64,000 nucleotides of DNA from Pycnopodia helianthoides (taxonomy: Eukaryota; Echinodermata; Asteroidea; Forcipulatida; Asteriidae), in assembly GCA_032158295.1 (NCBI GenBank), contig CM063249.1, positions 7,951,195 to 8,015,194 on the forward strand. The letters are read 5' to 3'. A program made the translations under genes and the position numbers. Positions within the stretch are counted from its first letter, which is position 1; each line of letters begins with the position of its first letter. The notes beneath the pieces are model-generated. The model saw only the letters and a program-made list of their open reading frames with translations. It was not told where the DNA came from and made no database searches. Of this stretch, positions 29,701-38,539 are shown one piece after another.

Positions 29701-32700
29701 TACTTTGTTAAACAATATTTGAAAGTTCATCAATAGAAAATTCTCTATTTATTACACATCCAACAGCACAATTAACGCCAATAAGAGGAATGTTAAGTTC
29801 TAGATGTGAGAGGAAAACCCCGTTGGGGAAAACCCACGCAATCAGGAAGGGTCTGAAAACCCAATCCACATGCAAGGCTCCGGTTAGAGGTGGGATTCGA
29901 ACCAGGTCCACAGAGGTAAAAGGCAGGGAAAGAAACCACTGAACCAACCTGATCCCTAAAAAATATATTCCCTCTACTATCCTTATAAACTTAAAACACT
30001 TTTTTTTCAAGAAAATGATGGTTTATTAAATATACCCTTTGTCTTAATGAGGTGAGGTCTCAACAAATGGGTGAGCTGTAGTGGTGCACGAACATTTAAG
30101 TCAAATGTTTTGTCAAACTGCTGCAAGGTACAGTCTTCTATTCCAGCGAGGTATGCCGAGCCAGCATTGTTCACCTAGTAATAAATAATAACATGCACTT
30201 ACTCTTTGTTTTTTCAAGTCAATTTCATCTCATTTCATTTATTAATTCTGTTATTAAAGCCAAGGAGTCTCAGAAAAGCAAACTTAATCACTGTACTAGC
30301 CAAGAACCCAAATGGATAAAAGACAAGGAAGTTTCAGTTTTAGATGTGGGAGAAAAAGAACAAAGAATTATTCAAAAATACCCGCTGAAAACCCAATCCA
30401 CATAGTGCCCCCCGCACGAGTCGATCCGGGGTCCTAGATGTGGAAGGCGAGGAAAGAAACCACTTCACCAACCCGACCAGCCAAGTAGGCTTCTCAAAGC
30501 AAGTAACATTACTACCCTTGTTCATCGGGCCCTAAGCATTCCTAAAAACCATCTCAACTCCTTAGGAGTATGCAGCACCGGCAGCCAAATGGGCACACAG
30601 GTTGCTGATCATTCCCATTAACAATCTCTACCCTCACAGGTACCCATTTACTCCTGGATGATGGAAGCAATTATAGTTTACAATGTCTTGCTCAGGGACA
30701 CAGGTGTCATGACGGGATTCGAACCCACATTCTGATGACTTTAGCACCAGAACTTGAATTAGACGTGCTGGACCACTCATCTTATGACATGCTACTAAAC
30801 AACACCTGTGGGTACACACTAAGCACAACACATGTATAAATATTAATCAAAGTCCCACCGTCGTACAACATCATTTTGGTTATTTTCATTCAGTCTACTT
30901 GCACTAGGCCCAATTTCATAAAGCTGCTAAGTGCAGTTGTAAAATCCTGCATAGCAAAAACAGGTAACCATAAGTTATGCTTTGTGAAACTTTTGCTTAA
31001 CACAAAGAAACTTGCCAAGCGACATTTTATGTAAAACAGCTTTATGAAAGCGAGCCCAATTCTCTAATGGGAGACTTTTTGGGATGCTTGGTGGCAGCAG
31101 ACTTACCAGATATAATAATCCCTTCGTTCTCAAATTAAATCTGAGCATGCTGCCACCTATTGTGAAGTCTCTCATGACAGATGTTACTAATAATAGGGTT
31201 AATCATGACATTGAAGGTTTAATTCCTTACCAGTACATCCACCTGTCCAAAGTGCTCCAAGGTTCGGTCAGCAATTCTCTTCACATCCTCCTCTTTCCAC
31301 AGGTCTGCTACAGTCAGAAGAATCTGCAGTGTAAAGACACGCACCAATCCATTGAATCCCACCTATTGCACCCATGGCATGAGGAACCTAGCAGCGATAA
31401 ATCATAACCCTCTATCCTCCCAATGGTCATACTCATAGGGACATGACCAAGAGCTACGATTATCTTAGCTTGGAGGTCTTAAATGCAGAAACTCTTCTAA
31501 TGAAAACAAAACTTCTGTGAGAAAATTCCACTATTTTTGTTTTATTACTTTCAGAAAACATTTATTGGCTGAAAGTGAAAACTTGGCAACGGATTGTTTC
31601 ACTCTACCTTGTCCTTGGGTAGTCCATTCTGTTGGCATTCCTTAGATACTTTCTCAAGGTTCTCCTCTCTGCGTCCTGTCAGGGAGACATAACATCCCAA
31701 CGAGGCGAAGTGCCTCGCTGTTTCAGCTCCAATGCCAGAGGTTGACCCTTAAGAAAAACATATTTCAAATGTATAGGAAAAATATTTGCAATTGTACAAA
31801 CCACAAGGGAAAACTTACGAAAAACTTTGAGTAATTTCCTCGCCTCTTGAACAAAGAAAAATTGACTTGAGCGGGATTTGAACCTGCAACCTCCGGATTA
31901 GCATGCAGGTGGTAGTACTACTAGTAGTACAGTCATTTGACCAGTTCAGGATCACTTTTTGAATACACATTGTTTTTTGTTGCAATCTCTTTGACATCTT
32001 TAAAAAAAAAAGTTTATCAGTTTACCTAAACATGTCATAAAACTCACCAAATATCCACTGACCCCAAAAGATTAATACTTTTGAAGAGGCTTCGAGAAAA
32101 GTATCATCACCTGTTTGACAAGTTCAGGATCGGTTGATTCTTTTCTGAATCAGTAACGTGCCCTCTATTACAAACCCATACTCCTATTCATAAAACTGTC
32201 TCTCAAGGACACAAACTTTAAAGTGTGTTGGCATGGAGGAGGTGGACTTCCTTTCTACAGTGAATGTCATGTAAGTGTCTTCAATAGCAGTGCAAAAACA
32301 CCGCGACAAAAACACCAAACAACAGCAAAGGCAAATGAAAAAGTGAAGCGCGCCTAGTGAAAGCAACATTGACCCGAATATCTATTCTTACAGTCGCAAA
32401 CCCTCCTCCAGGTTTCTTTTTCTCACAAAAAACAACATTACTACAAGAACTTGTTGAAGTAATGTATCTTGAAAGCAATAAATAAACTTTCTATCTACTG
32501 CAGCCATTTGATTTCACCGCACTGAGTGCTTAGCATTTTACATAAATGTTATTCGCCCTGGCATTCAAAGGTGAGAAGTTTTAACAGCGTTTTTCAACCT
32601 TTCAAAATAATCTACATCTACATCTACATCTGGGATTCGCTTCCTCAAAAAACCGTTGAGCTGCCCACTGTAGAGAAGTTCAAGGGAGCCATCGATGCCA

Positions 32701-33603
32701 ACTAAATAGGCAAACGCATTTTTTATTTATTTATTTTTTTATTTTTTTATTTTTTATTACTTGCACCAATCAAAATTGCACATTAGATAATAAAATCGCA
32801 AGAGCACATTGTTAGTGTCCACTACTGGAAGCACCACACACCGTTCCCTCATCTAGATGCTGAACAGGCTTTGATGAGAACCCCCGTAGATGTAGATGTA
32901 GACCATTCGCCGCAATGAGATGTTGAGTGATCCTGAACTGGTTAAGGGTACGATGCCCCCCAAAAGTTGATTTTGGTAATTTCATTTCTTAAAAAAAACA
33001 AGATGACTGCTCTGTGAAATATTACACATTCTTAGCATTTTACATAAATGTTATTCGCCCTGGCATTCAAATTTTAAAGGTGAGAAGTTTTAACAGCGTT
33101 TTTCAACCTTTCAAAATAATGATCAATATCGCAGACAAACTTTAGAAAAATTGCCATAATTTATTTGCCGATGATGTTTGGCACCTTATTTTGGGTTTGT
33201 TGGTTTATTTGATGTTATTCCTCACTCACATGTATAAACAGAAATTGGTAATGAGAAAGTAATTTAATTGTTTGGTCATTGCAAAGTTGAAGTGATCCGG
33301 AACTGGTCAATGATCCCGAACTATGGTCAATGATCCCGAACTGGTCAAATGACTGTACCAACTGAGCAATATACATGTACATAGCCCTGATGTTGGCAGT
33401 CACCAAAGTTTTGTCGGCACCCCCCAAAAAATGTAGGTAAAAAATGCATAAATAAAGTGAACGCCAATACCATGCAAAGGACAATCGTTGGATTGAATAT
33501 TTCCTTTTTTATTTCTAACCTTCATTCTTTCCATTTCAAGATGAAGAACTGTCATTAAATACTTACCTGTTATCAGGGCCACTTTGCCTTTCAATGAGCT
33601 CAT
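26770..33603 (-). CDS. Classical short-chain dehydrogenase/reductase, intact, 261 aa
   Basis: NAD(P)-dependent oxidoreductase of the classical SDR family, resembling FabG or DHRS-type enzymes; the substrate is unknown. Exons (minus order): 33603-33567, 31747-31608, 31323-31231, 30174-30036, 29669-29629, 29331-29262, 28156-28120, 27685-27622, 26934-26770. All junctions are GT-AG, the phases agree, and the sum is 786 nt ending in TAA. Visible features: cofactor motif TGSTSGIG (12-19), NNAG (92-95), catalytic Asn in DLNV (N117), Ser in NVSS (S144), Tyr and Lys in YSMSK (Y157, K161). The spacing between Ser and Tyr is the usual 13. There is no signal peptide or membrane segment, so it is probably soluble. 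The mirror copy at 44816-50295 is broken. The introns carry shared and private mobile elements. Confidence 0.92.
27315..27390 (-). repeat. tRNA-like SINE head
   Basis: The minus strand reads GGTGGTCTAGTGGTAAGACA (box A) and GGGTTCGAATCCCACCC (box B), but the acceptor ends do not pair. The mirror copy is at 49838-49910. It is a tRNA-derived repeat inside intron 8 of the SDR gene, not a tRNA gene. Confidence 0.55.
28225..28600 (+). repeat. tRNA-derived SINE in SDR intron 6 (left arm)
   Basis: The head GGCTGAGCGGTCTAGTGTAT, a box-B-like GGGTCAGATTCCC and a body shared with 8690-9065. The same insertion is present in the right arm (about 48725-49090, opposite strand), so it predates the inverted duplication. 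Confidence 0.65.
28830..29180. mobile_element. Degenerate TGTACACT-family MITE, shared by both arms
   Basis: Contains the family interior (TTGGTAATGAGCACCGGAGAG to CAAAAGTATACCCTGCCTTT). The mirror copy lies at about 48120-48480 at the same place in intron 6 of the other SDR copy, so it was inserted before the duplication. Confidence 0.55.
29730..29965 (-). repeat. tRNA-like SINE in SDR intron 4 (left arm)
   Basis: The minus strand contains a CAGGTTGGTTCAGTGGTTTC box A and GGTTCGAATCCCACC box B, with a body reading GGATTGGGTTTTCAG. The mirror is at about 46720-46860 in the right arm, and a relative lies at 55895-56030. Confidence 0.55.
32533..33119 (+). mobile_element. LINE 3' fragment flanked by long direct repeats
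   Basis: 32533-32611 and 33031-33119 are direct copies of about 85 bp (GCATTTTACATAAATGTTAT to CAACCTTTCAAAATAAT). Between them lies a plus-strand fragment that ends a LINE reverse transcriptase ([20 protein letters not shown], stop near 32704), then a poly-T/A region. TCTACA repeats and their complement sit at the two inner ends. It lies in SDR intron 1 and is absent from the right arm. Confidence 0.6.
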
Positions 33604-33783
33604 GGTCGAGTCTCTGATAGTGAGACTGATTCCTCTTAGGAGTGAAATTGGGCGATTATCCGACACTGATAAGCCGCGCACCACACCCCAACTCAACCAA
33701 TCGTAGGATGTTACCGTTCGTCGTGGGCCGGTGGCTCGTTGCTCTACACACACCCGGTCCCAAGAGTTTCAGAATTAACTTAA

Positions 33784-34124
33784 AGGTATTGTACACTTTT
33801 GGTAACAGCTCAAAATCAGTGTCCACATTTTGTGTGATTAAACATATGCATGAACAAACAAACCTGTGAAAGTTTGAGCTCAATTGGTCATCGAGGTCAC
33901 GAGAAAATACTAAATAGTGAAAAGAGATCTTATGTGTTTTCTGTTTTTTCAAATTATCGCGCGCGATAATTACTATTGTTTTACTCGTTTCTCAGAAACG
34001 ATAGCATTTTAGGCAGAAATATTTTAAGGAGCCCTTTCTATCATTACTTACTTTAAATCATGTAAGTTATATGTGAATCTGTGAACATTGTGTTTTTCGA
34101 TCTTACCAATAGTGTACAGGGCCT
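33784..34124. mobile_element. TTAA-type MITE, 341 bp, private to the left arm
   Basis: Flanked by TTAA at 33780-33783 and 34125-34128, with AGGTATTGTACACTTTTGG and CCAATAGTGTACAGGGCCT as inverted ends. The mirror position in the right arm (near 44664-44672, TTTGTTAATTCGG) has no element, so the insertion followed the inverted duplication. It lies about 180 bp upstream of the intact SDR start codon. Confidence 0.78.
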
Positions 34125-34153
34125 TTAACAATCACTCAATCACACTGCTTATG

Positions 34154-34423
34154 TAGTCTTGGTTCCAAGACCATTGGTGTTTGCTCGGTACCAACGTTCG
34201 GGTGTATACACTGTGCACGTTTGTAATGAATGAACATAGAGGGCGCTGTGACTAGTGTTATTTTCCGACTCGCCGACATCTGGATCTCGGATGAGATCCA
34301 GGGAACAAAATTACAAAGCGCCCTCTATGTTTATTCATTACAAACGTGCACAGTGTATACACCCGAACGTTGGCACTGATTGTGTGTACCGAGCAAACAC
34401 CAATGGTCTTGGAACCAAGACTA
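34154..34423. mobile_element. Mutator-like foldback MITE, 270 bp, 9-bp target duplication
   Basis: The element begins TAGTCTTGGTTCCAAGACC and ends with the exact reverse complement. The inverted arms run about 95 bp each through GGTGTTTGCTCGGTAC and GAACATAGAGGGCGCT, with a short loop. The 9-bp direct repeat CTGCTTATG lies at 34145-34153 and 34424-34432. The right arm keeps one copy (CACAAGCAG at 44642-44650, with one base changed) and no element. A 9-bp duplication with long inverted ends is the Mutator signature. Confidence 0.82.
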
Positions 34424-34474
34424 CTGCTTATGCTGCATTAAACTGGCAGCATTAGTCCTCCCACTTGTATTATG

Positions 34475-36342
34475 TGTTGCATGCGTCCCGAGTAATTACT
34501 AAACGCCTGGTCGGCCTGGTATGCGTCCCATTATATCACGATAGTAACATTTATATTGGTTTAATGGTTCTTGGACTTAACTGTCGACTGCTAGTGCTAG
34601 GGTCAAAACGTGCGGCATTTAAAATTTGAATTATTGTCGGTACGCAGATTGTAACGGCTAATTCTCTTGTTTTCAAAAAAGAATATTTAAAGGAAGAGTC
34701 ACAGATTCATTTGGTTTTTGTCAACGTACATGCTGATTTATAGACAGGGATGAAAATTTTCACATTTTAAAAATACGTTCAGACTTTTTAAAGTCTGCTT
34801 GGTGAACAAACCCCCTAAAACGGTATTTGTCTCCAAATGAAATACGTCAAACTTTTTAATTTACTCCCAAAGGTGGATATACCATCATTTCAAGGCTTGT
34901 TGCACCAAAGCTAGTGCACCAAGCTTAGGTTCCAGGCACAAAGGCTTGTTGCGCTACATCCACATAAAGTCCAGCCAACACTAGTTCTGTCATCAAGTAA
35001 AATAATAGATACAAACATCTTGTGTCATTAGGCCTAATTCCAACTTCACCTCAGCTGATGTGCGGGTTATCGTGTCTTAGAGGCACCTGGCAGTGGTATT
35101 TTATCAAAACAAAGCTTTTGTCATTAATATATGTATTTTGATGAGTGGAATGTGAATAACGATTTAGCTAAGTTTTTTTTAAATTAGTTTTTATTTTAAT
35201 TACAAATTTAAGAGTAGGCCCCCCTCAGGTAAGTTACCTTGACACAAGGTGGCGCTGTTCGTGACGTCAATCAAGGCACGATATTTGAAGAAAAAAAATG
35301 TTGTGCGTATGCGGACGTCACCCACATCACAGTATACATGTACTAGCTAGCGTATACTAGCTGGCACATCGCGCCGAAAACGACGTCGTTAGTCTGACTT
35401 TCGCGGCCCACAACCGCTTACACTTGGGATCTGCAGGAAACAAATGCAGCCTGACCCCATCATTAGTTGTTTAACATGGCCGGAAAATGCAAGAAAAAAA
35501 ACTTTTTTCGAAACGTAAAAGATCACTACTGGGACCTACTTGCACGTGTGTTTACAACGTAAACGCAAGCAAATTCGAGGGGGGTCGATGTTCGATCGAG
35601 GCGAAGTCTGCCTTGATTTACGTCACAAAAGGGGTTGGGCGGAGTCACCCCCGAACAACTTTATCTATTTTTTTTTACATATAAATCCTCACAAACAATT
35701 ACTCAAAAAATTGTTTTATTGTTAATATACATAAACTCTTATGTTTAAAAAAAAATTATATTTCCAGGTGTGCAGCCCTCCATACGGCAATGATTGTCAC
35801 TAGCGGGATGACGAATAAGATTGAGGGAGCCCTAAAGAAGCTGTAAAACAGTTGTTTGTGAAATTAAATAGTCAGGGTCAATGGTCCAATTGGTTAATAG
35901 TTTTTCTCCGCACTGCCTGGAAGTAACCGCACTCGACGTTTTTGAATTGTATGTTGCATTTCTGGTAGCACATGATGACTTGACTTTCTTCAATAAGATT
36001 TGAAGAAATGTCGTTGACATTTAAATACTTTGAGTCTGTTCTTGTGATAAGTGTGCGTATTGACTATACGTTGTATAAAGTGTACAAGAAAAGGATGAAC
36101 CCCAAATGAGACGAGACTAACTTTTTGAACAAGTCGGTAGTTATGAAGTGGAAAAATCTGAAAGTATTCAATCAAATTATACTCTTCATGAATAAATTCT
36201 GAAGAGTTGAAGAGATTATGATGATGTTCGAAATACTTTGAGTACGGGTTCTATGAGGGGTGCAATATAGTGGAGTCTGTTCTTGTAGTCAGTGGTGTGC
36301 GTATTGACTAATTACGTTGTACAATACCTTATTGTGTGTACA
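34475..36342. other. Spacer of the inverted duplication, left part
   Basis: Not matched by the right arm. No gene was recognised. It contains a GC-richer block (about 35220-35680) with TGACGTCA-like sites (GTGACGTCAATC, GACGTCACCC) that could be promoter or transposon sequence. From about 36110 to 36346 it resembles 44383-44605, on the other side of the LTR element. Confidence 0.5.
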
Positions 36343-36346
36343 ATAC
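36343..36346 (+). repeat. Target-site duplication ATAC (left)
   Basis: ATAC directly before the 5' LTR is repeated directly after the 3' LTR at 44379-44382. A 5-bp reading (AATAC) is also possible because the LTR ends in A. The length suits Ty3/gypsy integrases. Confidence 0.8.
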
Positions 36347-36997
36347 TGTAACGCAATGCAGTTTTGAGTATTGGGATTCGCCAGCCAGTTTTAGGTTGCT
36401 TGGCAACGCAACCCGGGCTAGTACCTAGCTGTCGTGTAACGCCCTACGTTGCAGTTGTTTGGAGGGTTGCCAGCCTAAAGCAAGATTAGATAAAAGGACG
36501 GAGCGGGCATCGCTCGCTCTCTTTTCCCGCGTTGCGACCGTCAGATCAACTGATTTTACCAGTAGTATAAGTGAGTGTTGCAGTACGCTGATTACGGAGG
36601 GAGCCTCATATCATTAGTGTGAGTCAATAATTTCGTCAAGAATTACACAATCATTACGATAATCTGTATTATGTTCATCTCTTTATAATCATTTAATTAA
36701 TGAGAGAAAGTGGGTGTTATTAAAGATCAGCCACACTTTTTGAAGTATACATTGTGACGTAGGCGAGGGGAGGAGAGAGAAAGTACAATTAACAAATCAA
36801 AGTCATTCTCAATTACTGTGTCCGTTCCTGTTATTTGGGTGTGTGTACAATATTGTGGGAATTGATTGGTGTGGTGTACTGCGGGCCTGGCGGTAGACTG
36901 CCGCCAAAACGGATCGTCGTCTCCAGCCTTCAAGCCAGACCGCTCGCTGACGTTGGCTGGGACCGACCGGGTAGCAGACAGCGACTAAACCGCCACA
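36347..36997 (+). repeat. 5' LTR, 651 bp
   Basis: Begins TGTAACGCAATGCAG and ends CCGCCACA (TG...CA termini). It has the same length as the 3' LTR at 43728-44378, and by eye no difference was found. A TATA-like GATAAAAGG lies near 36488-36496, so transcription probably starts about 30 bases later. ATTAAA near 36719 could serve as the poly(A) signal. Confidence 0.95.
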
Positions 36998-36999
36998 AA

Positions 37000-37017
37000 T
37001 GGTGTCAGGAGTGGGAT
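37000..37017 (+). promoter_or_regulatory. Primer-binding site, tRNA-Leu
   Basis: TGGTGTCAGGAGTGGGAT begins two bases after the 5' LTR. It is complementary to a tRNA 3' end TCCTGACACCA, the acceptor stem and CCA of animal tRNA-Leu. This is where minus-strand DNA synthesis is primed. Confidence 0.85.
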
Positions 37018-37037
37018 AGGCGCCGTAGTACATCATC

Positions 37038-37047
37038 ACAGGTAATT
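37038..37047 (+). promoter_or_regulatory. Putative splice donor in the retroelement leader
   Basis: ACAG|GTAATT with the cut after 37041, between the primer site and the gag start. With the acceptor at 42653 it would remove gag and pol and place the zinc-finger ORF near the 5' end of a subgenomic RNA, as for retroviral env. This is inference from motifs only. Confidence 0.5.
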
Positions 37048-37117
37048 CCATAGGTTAACACCTACGCCTAGAAGGCACCTTTAACAGAGAAAGATCACCT
37101 ATATAGGCGACACAACT

Positions 37118-38539
37118 ATGAGTTTAATTGACTTTGACGGGGACGAATTGTCGGAAGTCTTGCAGAGTAGTGCAGATGATTTAAGTCCGGGTACACATGA
37201 AATAGAAAAGATCAAGGCGGAAATGCGTGAGCTGAAATTGCAAATGCAGGAGGCATTGAAAAAGGATTCGGGTTTCCAGTCAAGTAATGCATCGATGATG
37301 AACCAATTTAGTAAAGCAGAAGAGTCTAGTACTACCATGGGAATGTCTACGCCTGCGTCTAGTGCACGTTTAGCGCCTACACCACGGCCACGCAACAGGT
37401 TACGTTCTACACCAGCGCCTCCACCGACTCTGATCTCTTCACAGGCGGCATGGACGATGCCTTCAGAGAGGAAGTTTATGGATTGCTTGGTGGAGGATGG
37501 TTTGCCAGCCTTGCGGAAACAGAGGAGCACGAAGCCGGGAGTTTCATTACAGTCTGCGGGAGGATTGGTGGCAGGTGTGGGCGACCCGTATATACAGGCA
37601 AGAGAAACAGTAAAGGTGACTGAGCCAGCAGAGAAAAACGTCGAATCGGGAGTGACAAGACGGCCGAACATTGTGCCCGACAGGTTCAGCGGGAAGGCCC
37701 CTTGGCGAGACTACAAGCAACACTTTGGGGCCTGCAGATTGGCGAATAACTGGACAGATAACCAGGCAAAAGTTTTCCTTGCAGCCAGTCTGCAAGGGTC
37801 TGCAGTGAAGGTGTTAGGAAATCTGACGGGAGGCGGAAGTCACGTCACCTACAAGGAGTTGGTGAGCCTTTTGGAGAAAAGGTTTGGGCCCGGGCAACTC
37901 GCCGAGAATCACCTGATGGAATTGCGCCATAGGCGACAAGGGCCAAGAGAATCATTACAGGAACTTGGACAATCCATACGTGAGCTGACTGCGCTCGCCT
38001 ATCCGGAGTTAACTGACGAAGGCAGGGATCGCCTAGCTCGTGGTCACTTCTCTGATGCAGTCGAGGAGCAGGCAATCCGAGAAGGAATATTCCGTGCCAG
38101 ACCTGCATCACTCGATGAGGCAGTAAGAGCGGCGCTGAACACCGAGGGTTTCATTAAAATAGAGGAAAACAGAGGCGGTCGTCGTTCCAAGCTTGCCAGA
38201 ATGGTGGGGAGTGAAGAATCGTACCATTTGAACGAAATAATGGAGGAGCAACGTCAGTTGAAAGAGTCATTTCTAGAGAATCAGCGCGAAGTGAAGGCGT
38301 GGATGGAGAACATTACACGAGCCATTCCCCCTAGAACCACAGAAAACGGCCATACTACGGGTGGCGTCTATCAAAAGTGGAAGGCGACCCCAAATGAAAG
38401 TTGTTATAGGTGTAAAGAGAAGGGACATTTTGCCCGTAACTGTCCGCAACTTCCACCTAGAAGAGAAACGAAGTCGGGAAACGACGACCAGCTGACCCAG
38501 AAGCCCGCGGGAAAGCTGGGTGGAACACAGGGCCAATAG
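37118..38539 (+). CDS. gag: Ty3/gypsy Gag, 473 aa
   Basis: Structural protein that packages the element RNA into cytoplasmic particles. It starts at the first good ATG after the leader. The N-terminal third is Ser/Pro-rich and probably disordered. Residues about 185-345 look like a retrotransposon capsid region (VPDRFSGKAPWRDYKQHFG, then helical segments). A CCHC zinc knuckle, CYRCKEKGHFARNC, lies at residues 429-442 and should bind RNA. The frame ends at TAG 38537-38539, overlapping the pol frame, which is open from 38461. No internal stop or frameshift is seen. Confidence 0.93.
   Translation: MSLIDFDGDELSEVLQSSADDLSPGTHEIEKIKAEMRELKLQMQEALKKDSGFQSSNASMMNQFSKAEESSTTMGMSTPASSARLAPTPRPRNRLRSTPAPPPTLISSQAAWTMPSERKFMDCLVEDGLPALRKQRSTKPGVSLQSAGGLVAGVGDPYIQARETVKVTEPAEKNVESGVTRRPNIVPDRFSGKAPWRDYKQHFGACRLANNWTDNQAKVFLAASLQGSAVKVLGNLTGGGSHVTYKELVSLLEKRFGPGQLAENHLMELRHRRQGPRESLQELGQSIRELTALAYPELTDEGRDRLARGHFSDAVEEQAIREGIFRARPASLDEAVRAALNTEGFIKIEENRGGRRSKLARMVGSEESYHLNEIMEEQRQLKESFLENQREVKAWMENITRAIPPRTTENGHTTGGVYQKWKATPNESCYRCKEKGHFARNCPQLPPRRETKSGNDDQLTQKPAGKLGGTQGQ

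Larger units (their letters stand above)
23590..34470. repeat. Left arm of a large inverted duplication
   Basis: Read in reverse complement, this arm matches about 44610-51590, including all nine SDR exons, the shared SINE and MITE in intron 6, and flanking non-coding sequence out to the match between 23600-23660 and 51530-51590. It is about 3.9 kb longer than the right arm because of private insertions (23811-24064, the tandem duplication at 24493-26654, 32612-33030, 33784-34124, 34154-34423). The right arm has its own minisatellite. Confidence 0.85.
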
